A stretch of DNA of 12,528 nt from Pseudomonadota bacterium (GTDB taxonomy: Bacteria; Myxococcota_A; Polyangia; Fen-1088), in the NCBI GenBank assembly GCA_023438785.1, contig JAEXQJ010000031.1, positions 1 to 12,528 on the forward strand, given 5' to 3'. The translations under genes and the position numbers were made by a program. Below the pieces are notes generated by a model, which saw only the letters and a program-made list of their open reading frames with translations, was not told the DNA's origin and did no database searches. Each line of letters starts with the position of its first letter. Position 1 is the first letter of the stretch. Shown here piece by piece: positions 5,710 through 12,528 of this stretch.

Positions 5710-7305
5710 ATGGAAGCCCTGTCGAAGATGGCCCGCGACCTGGGTCGCCGCTACGCGGACATGGGCACGGCCGCGCGCATGCTGCTCGGCGCGCTGGCCA
5801 TGCTGGCCGTGGTGGTGGTGGTGCTGGTCATGGCCTTCGGCAGGGGCGCCACCTATCAATACGTCTTCACGAACCTCTCGCCCGAGGACGCGACCGAAGC
5901 GGGCGGGGCGCTCAAGGCGGCGGGCATCCCCTTCCGCAGCGAGGCGGGCGGGGCGGCCGTCTCCGTCCCCGCATCGCAGGTGCACGAGGCCCGTCTCCTC
6001 TTGGCCTCGCAGGGCCTGCCGCGCGGGGGTGGCGTGGGTTTCGAGCTGTTCGATCGCGGCGACTTCGGCGCCTCCGAATTCACGCAGAGGGTGAACCTGC
6101 GTCGAGCCACCGAGGGCGAATTGGCGCGCACCATCTCGCGCCTGCAGGCCGTGCGTTCGGCGCGGGTCCACGTGACCCTGCCCGAGAAGGGCCTGTATCG
6201 CGACGACGATCGCCACGCCTCGGCGGCGGTGGTGCTGAACCTGCAGCCCGGCCGCGTGATGAACGAACGCGAGTTGGCGGGCGTGCGGCACCTGGTGGCC
6301 TCGGCGGTGGCCGGCCTCGATCCGGACAACGTGACCATCGTCGATCAACGCGGCACTGTGTTGGCCGGCGATCAGGGACCAGCCGCCAAACTGGCCTCGC
6401 AACAGCGCGAGATGGAAGGCGAGCTCGAACAACGCATCGTCGACCTGCTGGCCCCCGCGGTGGGCCGCGGCTCGGTGGTGGCGCGGGTGACGGCCAACCT
6501 GGATGCCACGGAGGTGGAGACCACCCAGGATGTCTACGATCCCGATTCAGCGACGGTGCGCAGTGAGCGCAAGTCCACCGAGTTGGTGACCAGCGACGCC
6601 ACCAACGGCAACGGCGTGGCGGGCGCGGCGGCCAACCAACCCATGGCCCCCACCGCGGGCAGCGCGACGGGCCCCAACCGCGCCCAGACCAGCCGCGAGG
6701 ACGAGGTCCGCAACTTCGAGATCGGCAAGAAGATCACGCGTTCCATCTCGCGCACCCCACGCATCACCCGCCTCTCGGCCGCCGTGTTGGTGGACGGCGT
6801 GGACGGCAAACCGCGCCCCGCCGCCGAGCTCAAGCGGCTGACCGACCTGGCCAAGAGCGCCATCGGCTTCGATGCCCAACGCGGCGATGTCATCGAACTG
6901 TCCAGCACGACCTTCGCCAAGGTGGAGGAGCCCCAGATCAAGCTCGCCGTGTGGGAGCGCCCCGAGTACATCAGCCTGGCCAAGATGGCCGGGTGGGCGC
7001 TGGCCGGCATCGTGGGCATCCTGATCGTCCTGCGCATCTTCCGCCGCACCTCCTCGGCCATCGCGCTTCTCCGTCCCGGCACGCGGGTCGGCGACGTGGA
7101 TCCGGCCCTCATCGGCGGATCCGGTCAGACGCAGATGGGAGAGGCCTGGCGCATGGTCTCCCCCGACAACACGGCGGCCCTACGCGACCGAGCCCGCGAG
7201 TTGGGCAAGACCGATCCGGCACGCGCGGCACACCTTCTGAAGGCTTGGGTAGCCGCGGACAGCGATCCCTCTCGCAAGGACAAAGAGACGGCCCATGCAG
7301 GATGA
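5710..7305 (+). CDS. fliF: flagellar MS-ring protein FliF
   Basis: 531 residues, within the FliF range. A first membrane span lies at about 22-43 (a run of six Val), followed by the YscJ/FliF ring-building domain (about 48-220, including YVFTNLSPEDA, GFELFDRGDFGASEFTQRVN and VRSARVHVTLPEKGLY). A second ring-building region (about 230-405) contains a Gly/Ala/Asn-rich disordered insert at about 297-330. The second span is at about 425-442, followed by a cytoplasmic tail. The tail end, ALRDRARELGKTDPARAAHLLKAWV (490-514), is the expected FliG-binding segment. FliF forms the inner-membrane ring on which rotor and export gate are built. The ATG follows the fliE stop by 3 bases; the 3' end overlaps fliG by 11 bases, consistent with coupled synthesis of these direct partners. 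Confidence 0.97.
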   Translation: MEALSKMARDLGRRYADMGTAARMLLGALAMLAVVVVVLVMAFGRGATYQYVFTNLSPEDATEAGGALKAAGIPFRSEAGGAAVSVPASQVHEARLLLASQGLPRGGGVGFELFDRGDFGASEFTQRVNLRRATEGELARTISRLQAVRSARVHVTLPEKGLYRDDDRHASAAVVLNLQPGRVMNERELAGVRHLVASAVAGLDPDNVTIVDQRGTVLAGDQGPAAKLASQQREMEGELEQRIVDLLAPAVGRGSVVARVTANLDATEVETTQDVYDPDSATVRSERKSTELVTSDATNGNGVAGAAANQPMAPTAGSATGPNRAQTSREDEVRNFEIGKKITRSISRTPRITRLSAAVLVDGVDGKPRPAAELKRLTDLAKSAIGFDAQRGDVIELSSTTFAKVEEPQIKLAVWERPEYISLAKMAGWALAGIVGILIVLRIFRRTSSAIALLRPGTRVGDVDPALIGGSGQTQMGEAWRMVSPDNTAALRDRARELGKTDPARAAHLLKAWVAADSDPSRKDKETAHAG

Positions 7306-8320
7306 GCAGGTTCAACGACCGGCAGGCCCGGGCGCCAAGCAGGCCGCCGCGGTCCTCCTCGGGTTGGGTCCTGAGGTGGCGGCCCAGATTTTCAAATCGC
7401 TCGACGAGGAAACGGTTCGCCAGATCGCGCTCGGCGCCCGCGAGCTGCGGAAGGCGCCTGCCACCATCCCGGCCGCCTTGAGTCTGTTCGTGCAGGACAT
7501 GACCGGCTTGGGCGCGGACGCGGCCGCGGGTGATGGGCTGCTGCGAGAGGCGGCAGCGCGCGCCCTGGGTCAGGACATGGCCCGCCGGGTGTTCGAGGGC
7601 CTGCCCAAGGAAGAACCCGAGGCGCCGTCCGAGGAGCATTTCAGCGCCATCGCCCAGGCCGACCCCGAGTCGCTGGCCATGCTCCTGGCGCGCGAGCAGC
7701 CGCAGACCGCGGCCGTGGTCCTGGGCACCGTGCCCCGCGACCACGCGCTGGCTGTGCTAAAGGCCATTCCGCAGGCACAGCGGGCTCAAATCCTGCGCCG
7801 CCTGGCCGCCCTGGAGGGCGTCGCCCCCGAGGTGCTACGCGAGGTGGCCGAGGCCCTGACCCAGGATTTGAGCACCGCCGTGCCCGCCTCCACGCGCAAG
7901 CTGGACGGACGCAACGTGGCCATCAATCTGCTGCGCTCGGTGCCGGCCGCCGAACAGAGCGAGGTGGTGAGCGAGATCGAGAAGGACGATCCCGAGCTCG
8001 GCGCGGCCCTGCGCTCCCGCCTCTTCACCTTCGACGACCTCGTCCACCTCACGGATCGCGACCTGCAGACGCTCATCCGCGAGATCGACATGAGCCAGCT
8101 CACCGTGGCCCTCAAGGGCGCGCCGCCCGCGGTCAAGGACCGCTTCCTGAAGAACATGTCCAGCCGCGCGGGCCAGATGCTCGAGGACGAGATCATGGCC
8201 ATGGGTCCGGTGAAGGTGGCCGCCGTCGAGGCCGCCCAGACGGAACTGGTGCGCACCGCCTTCAGCTTGGCCGAGCAGGGTCGCATCAGCATCGTCAATC
8301 CGACGGAGAGGATGGTCTGA
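7295..8320 (+). CDS. fliG: flagellar motor switch protein FliG
   Basis: 341 residues, about normal. The N-terminal domain (about 12-100) binds FliF; the middle domain has the expected surface patch as EQPQ (134-137) where most FliGs have EHPQ; the C-terminal domain (about 205-335) carries the torque helix. Aligning by eye with E. coli FliG, the stator-facing charges are kept: K274, R291, D298, E299 and K307 correspond to K264, R281, D288, D289 and R297. FliG sits on FliF, transmits torque from the stator and switches direction with FliM/FliN, which are not in this window. It overlaps the fliF end by 11 bases and is followed after one base by fliH. Confidence 0.97.
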   Translation: MQDEQVQRPAGPGAKQAAAVLLGLGPEVAAQIFKSLDEETVRQIALGARELRKAPATIPAALSLFVQDMTGLGADAAAGDGLLREAAARALGQDMARRVFEGLPKEEPEAPSEEHFSAIAQADPESLAMLLAREQPQTAAVVLGTVPRDHALAVLKAIPQAQRAQILRRLAALEGVAPEVLREVAEALTQDLSTAVPASTRKLDGRNVAINLLRSVPAAEQSEVVSEIEKDDPELGAALRSRLFTFDDLVHLTDRDLQTLIREIDMSQLTVALKGAPPAVKDRFLKNMSSRAGQMLEDEIMAMGPVKVAAVEAAQTELVRTAFSLAEQGRISIVNPTERMV

Positions 8321-8321
8321 C

Positions 8322-8948
8322 GTGGGGGAGCGGGGACAGCGGCAAGCGCGCAAACCCGGGTTCCTCCAGCGCATCCCGGCGCAGCCCCAGATGGCGCCGG
8401 CCTTCTCCCCGCGCCCCAGCGCGCCGCTCGTCTCCGAGATCGTGCCGCCGCCCGAGGAGACACCACCGCCCGCGCCGCCCGAGCCCGATCCCGAAATGGT
8501 GAGTGCCATGGTGGGAGAACGACTGGCCGGCGCCATCGCATCGCTGAACCAGATGGCAGAGCGCCTGACCGCGGAGGCCCGCGCCGACGCGTTGGAGGTG
8601 GGCTTCCTGGTCGCCCGCCGGATCATCGAGGATGAGGTGAGCGGCAATGTGGAGGCGCTGCTGGATTTGGTGCGCACGGCCCAGCGTCGCCTCGGTGAAT
8701 CGCGCCACTTGGTTATCCGCCTGTGCCCCGATGACGCCCAAGCCGTGCAAGAGGCCCTGGCCGCCAAGGGTACGCAGGCCGTGGCCGAGTCGGCCATCGC
8801 CCAAATCGAGGTGAAGGCCGATCCGTCGCTGCAGCGTTGCGATTGCGTGGTGGAAGGCGATCTGGGTTCGGTCGACGGTCGCCTCAACACGCGCCTGGAG
8901 GAACTGCGCCATGCGGCTCTGACCGGTGCGGTGGGAGAGAGCGCATGA
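8322..8948 (+). CDS. fliH: flagellar export ATPase regulator FliH
   Basis: 208 residues, in the usual range. An N-terminal Pro-rich tail (about 28-57, including PPPEETPPPAPPEP) precedes a long helix (about 58-125). The C-terminal domain has VIRLCPDDAQAV (131-142), and IEVKADPSLQRCDCVVEGD (162-180) continuing into GSVDGRLNTRLEEL (182-195), which is the conserved FliH/HrpE ending, here with Cys-Asp-Cys where Gly-Gly-Cys is common. FliH dimers hold FliI and link it to the C ring and export gate. GTG start one base after the fliG stop with GGAGAGGA at 8306-8313. The stop overlaps the fliI ATG as ATGA. Identity is firm from sequence and position together. Confidence 0.9.
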   Translation: MGERGQRQARKPGFLQRIPAQPQMAPAFSPRPSAPLVSEIVPPPEETPPPAPPEPDPEMVSAMVGERLAGAIASLNQMAERLTAEARADALEVGFLVARRIIEDEVSGNVEALLDLVRTAQRRLGESRHLVIRLCPDDAQAVQEALAAKGTQAVAESAIAQIEVKADPSLQRCDCVVEGDLGSVDGRLNTRLEELRHAALTGAVGESA

Positions 8949-10300
8949 GCCTGGTGGACTTCAACCGGCTGCGCGAGGAGCTGGCCCAGACCGAGCCTTG
9001 CGTGCTGGCCGGCCGCGTGACACGCGCCTCGGGCATCGTGGTCGAGGCCGCGCTTCCCCATGTGGCCGTCGGTACGTCGTGCGAGATCCGCGCGGTGGGC
9101 GGCCACCTGGTCGCCGCCGAGGTGGTCGGCTTTTCGGGCCCGCAAGCCATCCTCATGCCCTTCGGTGATGTGCGCGGCATCGGCGAAGGCTGCGCGGTCA
9201 TACCCCGGGCCAGCGCGGGCGAGATTCGCGTGGGCCCATCGCTGCTCGGCCGTGTGGTCGATGCGGCCATGCGCCCGCTCGACGGCGCGGGTCAGCCACT
9301 GCTGCACGCGCGCGTGCCCCTGCACGCCTCGCCACCGCCTGCCATGACCCGCACGCGCATCAGCCGCCCGCTGGTGCTCGGCATTCGGTCCATTGATGCG
9401 TGCCTGACCTGCGGCGAGGGCCAGCGCCTCGGCATCATGGCCGGCCCGGGCGTGGGAAAGAGCGTGCTCATGGGCATGCTGGCGCGCAGTGCAGAGGCCG
9501 AGATCATCGTCGTCGGTCTGGTGGGCGAGCGTGGGCGCGAGGTGCGCGAGTTCGTGGAACGCGATCTGGGGCGCGGGCTCGAACGCTCGGTGGTCGTGGT
9601 GGCCACGGGTGACGAGCCGCCCCTCGTGCGCGTACGCGCCGCCATGGCCGCCACCGCGGTGGCCGAGTACTTCCGCGATCGCGGCAAGCGCGTCCTTCTC
9701 CTCATCGATTCGCTGACCCGCGTGGCCATGGCCCAGCGGGAGATTGGCCTGGCGGCCGGCGAGCCGCCCACCTCGCGCGGGTACCCGCCCTCCGTGTTCG
9801 CCATGCTGCCGCGCCTGCTGGAGCGGGCGGGCAACAGCACGGGCCGCGGCAGCATCACCGCCATGTACACCGTGCTCGCCGAGGGTGACGACCTCACCGA
9901 CCCGGTGGTCGACTCGTCGCGCTCCGTGCTGGACGGGCACATCGTTCTGTCGCGCAAGCTGGCCCAGGCGGGCCATTTCCCCGCCGTCGACGTGCTGGGC
10001 AGCATCAGCCGCGTGATGAGTGACGTGGCCAGCAAGGCGCACAAGGAACTGGCGCAAGCCGCACGCGAGATCCTGGCCGCCTACCGCGAGGCCGCCGATC
10101 TCATCGAGGTGGGCGCCTACGTGGCCGGCACCAACCCGCGCGTCGATAAGGCGGTCCGCTGTGTGCATGAGGTGAACGCGGTGCTGCGCCAGAGTCCTGA
10201 CGAACGCTTCTCCCTCGACCAGACGTTGGCCGCTCTGCGCCGCGCCTTGGAGACGCCCGCACCCGCGCCCGCACCCGCGAACCATGGAGGCGCATCGTGA
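8945..10300 (+). CDS. fliI: flagellum-specific export ATPase FliI
   Basis: 451 residues, typical. F1-beta-like ATPase: Walker A GPGVGKS (167-173), GLVGERGREVREFVERDL (191-208) with the catalytic glutamate region, Walker B LLLIDSLTRVAMAQREI (251-267), then the type III ATPase signature SRGYPPSVFAMLPRLLERAG (277-296), GDDLTDPVVDSSRSVLDGHI (314-333) and GHFPAVDVLGSISRVM (343-358). The N-terminal ~20 residues should bind FliH. Flagellar rather than virulence ATPase because of the neighbours. ATG 8945 is chosen over a longer open frame because it overlaps the fliH stop, follows GGAGAG, and gives the standard N-terminus. The last ~14 residues are an unusual Ala/Pro tail (TPAPAPAPANHGGAS) whose codons contain the next gene's Shine-Dalgarno. 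The stop overlaps the next start as GTGA. Confidence 0.97.
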   Translation: MSLVDFNRLREELAQTEPCVLAGRVTRASGIVVEAALPHVAVGTSCEIRAVGGHLVAAEVVGFSGPQAILMPFGDVRGIGEGCAVIPRASAGEIRVGPSLLGRVVDAAMRPLDGAGQPLLHARVPLHASPPPAMTRTRISRPLVLGIRSIDACLTCGEGQRLGIMAGPGVGKSVLMGMLARSAEAEIIVVGLVGERGREVREFVERDLGRGLERSVVVVATGDEPPLVRVRAAMAATAVAEYFRDRGKRVLLLIDSLTRVAMAQREIGLAAGEPPTSRGYPPSVFAMLPRLLERAGNSTGRGSITAMYTVLAEGDDLTDPVVDSSRSVLDGHIVLSRKLAQAGHFPAVDVLGSISRVMSDVASKAHKELAQAAREILAAYREAADLIEVGAYVAGTNPRVDKAVRCVHEVNAVLRQSPDERFSLDQTLAALRRALETPAPAPAPANHGGAS

Positions 10301-11406
10301 TCACGCTCGCCCTTGCCTTTTGGCTGGCCACAGGTGGCATCGAGCCGCCGGCCCTCGGCACGCCCCCGGCCGCGCCCTCCGTCCCCACGGTGGGGCCGCC
10401 GGCCTTGCCCTCGGTGCCCGGGCCCCTGGATCCCAAGCCGCCCGCGGCCAAGGCCGCCCCCAAGGCGGAAACGCCGCCGCCCAAATCGAGCAAGCGCAAG
10501 GCCAAGCCGGCCGTCGGCAAACCCGATGCCGCGCCCGCCAAGCCGGTCCAGCCCACAGCCAAAGAACGCCCCCCCGTCGTGCACCCCGAGCCGGTGCTGG
10601 AGAAGCCCGCGCCCGCCAAGCCGGCGCTGGAAGGGCCCGCGCCCGTCAAGCCGGTGCTGGAGAAGCCCGCGCCCGCCAAGCCGGCGCTGGAGAAGTCCGC
10701 ATCGAGGAGCAAGAACAAGACATCTTTGGCTGAAGCGGTGGCCGGCCCGCCGCCGCTCGCACCTTCTTCGTCGGAGGAAGAGGAGGAGGGCGTGGCTGCG
10801 CCCAAGACGACCCCTGGGCCCGCGCCGGCCAAGAATGCCGGCGAACCCCGGCGCAAGACACGCACCTCCACTCCGACCCGCGATCGCCCGGCGGTGGCGC
10901 TGCCGAGTCTGACCAGCAGTGCCCTCCGGAGCGAGTTGAGCCGGAGAACGGATGGCGCGCCATCCTCTGATCAAACCGACGCGACCTCGGATAGGGCCCG
11001 CATGGAACAGTTGGCCGCCGAGATCACACAAGCACGCGAATCGCTGCGCCAGGAGACGGCGCACCTGGAGGCCGTGCTCAAGCAGCAGGGCGCGGCGGGC
11101 AATGGAACCGCGGCGGCGGCCGAGGGAGGCACGCCCGCTGCACCGCCGCCACGCGCGCGAGGCAAAGAGGACGAGCAGCAGATCATTTTGGTTTCCAAGG
11201 CCATGAAGGGCATGAAGCCCGCCGAGGCCGCGGCCGTGCTGTCCCATGTGGATCGCTCGTTGGCCGCCGAGGTCCTGCGACTCATGCGCCCCGCCGATGC
11301 GGGCGCGGTGATGGCGGCCCTCAAACCCGAATTGGCGGCGGAGTTGGCCACGGACATTGCCACCCGCAAGCCGAGCACCAGCAAGAAGGGGGGCGTGTCA
11401 CAATGA
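10297..11406 (+). CDS. MotE/YlxF-like protein with long Pro/Ala/Lys linker
   Basis: 369 residues, larger than typical MotE/YlxF proteins. A short hydrophobic N-terminus (about 2-14, ITLALAFWLATGG) looks like a signal peptide or anchor. Residues 16-230 are Pro/Ala/Lys-rich and disordered, with a 10-residue repeat (99-138) and an acidic run SSSEEEEEG (157-165). A coiled coil follows (about 231-265). The C-terminal domain (about 293-357) has AMKGMKPAEAAAVLSHVD and VLRLMRPADAGAVMAALKPE, the MotE/MgtE-N type repeat that resembles the FliG middle domain. In many operons fliJ and then motE/ylxF lie between fliI and fliK; here only this gene is present. MotE homologues assist stator assembly or lie on the periplasmic side. 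GTG start with GGAGG at 10286-10290, overlapping fliI by 4 bases. C-terminal family is clear; role is inferred. Confidence 0.8.
   Translation: MITLALAFWLATGGIEPPALGTPPAAPSVPTVGPPALPSVPGPLDPKPPAAKAAPKAETPPPKSSKRKAKPAVGKPDAAPAKPVQPTAKERPPVVHPEPVLEKPAPAKPALEGPAPVKPVLEKPAPAKPALEKSASRSKNKTSLAEAVAGPPPLAPSSSEEEEEGVAAPKTTPGPAPAKNAGEPRRKTRTSTPTRDRPAVALPSLTSSALRSELSRRTDGAPSSDQTDATSDRARMEQLAAEITQARESLRQETAHLEAVLKQQGAAGNGTAAAAEGGTPAAPPPRARGKEDEQQIILVSKAMKGMKPAEAAAVLSHVDRSLAAEVLRLMRPADAGAVMAALKPELAAELATDIATRKPSTSKKGGVSQ
10591..10710 (+). repeat. 30-bp tandem repeat inside the MotE-like gene
   Basis: Four consecutive 30-bp units start at 10591, 10621, 10651 and 10681. They encode PVLEKPAPAK, PALEGPAPVK, PVLEKPAPAK and a decayed PALEKSASRS. 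Units one and three are identical in DNA, so a 60-bp duplication of a pair of 30-bp units is likely. Repeat number may vary between strains, changing linker length without shifting frame. Confidence 0.92.
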
Positions 11407-12528
11407 GCATGCCAGTCAGAATCGACGTCCAAGCCGGCGGGGCGCACACGGAACCGGCCGCGGGCCATGAATCCGCGAAGCACGGCGCCTTCGGCAACAT
11501 CCTGGGCCGCGAGATGCGCGGCACACCAGGGCGCGACCAGGACGGCTCGCGAAACCCTGCCCAGGGTCGGCACGGCCAGCACGGGCACGATTCGCCCCAC
11601 GCCAAGATGACCTCAACGGAGGGGCACACGGCGAGCCAGGAGGCGGGGCAGGCGATCCCATCGCTCGATGTGCCGCTGGAGCAGAGCGAGTCATCGGCGC
11701 GTCGAACTTCACACCTCGCGAAAGGCAATGGCAGCCCGGAGGAGGCGGCCCTCGCGGCGTCCGCGACGCATGGCCAATCCGCGCGCACTCCGTTGTCGGG
11801 TGCGCGAGAGCCGGCAGGCACCAGCGTCACGCGCACGGCGCCCTTCCCGGCCATGCCCGAGGCCAGCGCCGACTCCGCATCGCGAGGCACGCCGGCTGCG
11901 GCGCATTCGCAGCCCAGCCCCGGCGCACCGGCGGTCGAGGATCAGTCGAAGGAGAGCCCAGTCGGCCCGCACACGCGGCTCGCCCGCAAACCTGAGCGCG
12001 CGTCGACGACCCCGAACGCGGCGGACAAAGGCACGTTTCCGGAGCAGGGCACCAAGACACCCGAGGTGGCGGTCGAGCAAGAGGACGGCCCCGGCGCGCC
12101 CGCGGCCGCCCCGCAAGATGGCCTCCGCGATACGCTGCTCATGTGGGACCAGGCGGCCAACGGCGATCGGCCGCGCTCAGTCGACGGCAGCGAGCCCGAG
12201 TCAATCCGGAGGGCATCCGATCAGCGCGCCCTTCACGCCGACGGCTCCGTCCCCAAAACGGCTACCGCGCATAAGTCTACGCGCGCGGAGGAGCGCTCAG
12301 CCTCGAAAGAGACGCAGGATCCCCATCCGGACGAGGCCGCTCCGGCAGAACCGAGCATGCCGCGAGGCCAGCAGACCACGGCCTCTGCACCCCACACCGC
12401 CAACGCGGCCACGGCGAGCCCGCTGGCGCAGCACCCGGTGCCGGTCGAGCAGGCACCGGTGGCGCCGACCGGGGAGACGCCCACGACGACCGAATCGGCC
12501 CATGCGGCCGCGCCCGAGGGCAAACCGG
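11403..12528 (+). CDS. fliK: flagellar hook-length control protein FliK, N-terminal part (runs off right edge)
   Basis: From ATG 11403, overlapping the previous stop as ATGA, the frame stays open for 375 codons to the window end with no stop. A Shine-Dalgarno-like AAGGGGGG lies at 11386-11393; ATG 11409 is an in-frame alternative. The visible part is low-complexity, rich in Ala, Ser, Thr, Pro, Glu and His, with few hydrophobic residues apart from a short segment near 240-252 (GLRDTLLMWDQAA). That is how the long N-terminal ruler region of FliK usually looks, and FliK follows motE in this gene order. FliK is exported and measures hook length, then switches FlhB specificity through a conserved C-terminal domain that lies beyond the window. 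Identity therefore rests on position and composition. A His-rich patch lies at residues 57-66. Confidence 0.75.
   Translation, partial: MSMPVRIDVQAGGAHTEPAAGHESAKHGAFGNILGREMRGTPGRDQDGSRNPAQGRHGQHGHDSPHAKMTSTEGHTASQEAGQAIPSLDVPLEQSESSARRTSHLAKGNGSPEEAALAASATHGQSARTPLSGAREPAGTSVTRTAPFPAMPEASADSASRGTPAAAHSQPSPGAPAVEDQSKESPVGPHTRLARKPERASTTPNAADKGTFPEQGTKTPEVAVEQEDGPGAPAAAPQDGLRDTLLMWDQAANGDRPRSVDGSEPESIRRASDQRALHADGSVPKTATAHKSTRAEERSASKETQDPHPDEAAPAEPSMPRGQQTTASAPHTANAATASPLAQHPVPVEQAPVAPTGETPTTTESAHAAAPEGKP

Noticed and set aside
5224..6432. 402-codon open frame on the minus strand opposite flgC, fliE and fliF
   Set aside because: Antisense shadow of conserved flagellar genes, with His/Arg/Gly-rich low-complexity product.
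7835..10285. Very long open frame (816 codons) on the minus strand opposite fliG, fliH and fliI
   Set aside because: It mirrors three well-conserved genes, its product is a His/Arg/Ala-rich composition typical of the antisense of GC-rich codons, and it shows no domain or ribosome-binding site.
10591..10710. Regular repeats considered as a CRISPR-like array
   Set aside because: Units are contiguous, in frame and coding, with no spacers between them.

Overview
The window is a stretch of flagellar basal-body and export genes, all read on the + strand, in a visibly GC-rich genome with a strong G/C preference at third codon positions. Gene order flgB-flgC-fliE-fliF-fliG-fliH-fliI-(motE-like)-fliK is the classic core order of many bacterial flagellar operons. 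A bacterial enhancer-binding protein (EBP), a separate FHA-domain protein, an HDOD protein and long Pro/Ala/Thr-rich linkers fit a motile Gram-negative of the Myxococcota or another former deltaproteobacterial lineage. That taxonomic placement is inference from composition and gene style only.

Layout. Positions 2-928 hold the 3' part of an HDOD gene whose start lies left of the window. A 215-bp spacer follows, with a GC hairpin and a possible sigma-54 promoter. Then come a small FHA gene (1144-1650) and, 13 bp on, an EBP with AAA+ and Fis-type HTH domains but no receiver domain (1664-2935). A 134-bp spacer leads to an unrecognised, probably exported protein with helical repeats and paired cysteines (3070-4446). 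After 57 bp with a near-consensus sigma-54 promoter match begins the flagellar operon, running to the right edge. fliF/fliG overlap by 11 bp, and fliH/fliI, fliI/motE-like and motE-like/fliK overlap by 4 bp (ATGA or GTGA), so one polycistronic, translationally coupled unit is likely.

How the genes work together. FlgB, FlgC and FliE are rod and rod-adaptor proteins. FliF is the MS ring and FliG the torque-bearing rotor protein mounted on it. FliH and FliI are the export ATPase and its regulator. The MotE-like protein may act on the stator or export side. FliK would be the hook-length ruler. The FHA/EBP pair probably gates sigma-54 transcription of the cluster, and sigma-54-like sites lie before the FHA gene, the exported protein and flgB.

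Most notable points: regulatory (FHA) and AAA+ modules on separate adjacent genes, where myxobacteria often fuse them; sigma-54-like sites placed so close to two start codons that they overlap the ribosome-binding sites; no fliJ between fliI and motE, with the motE-like protein greatly enlarged; and a four-cysteine-pair exported protein inserted next to flgB. The core basal-body genes look conventional.
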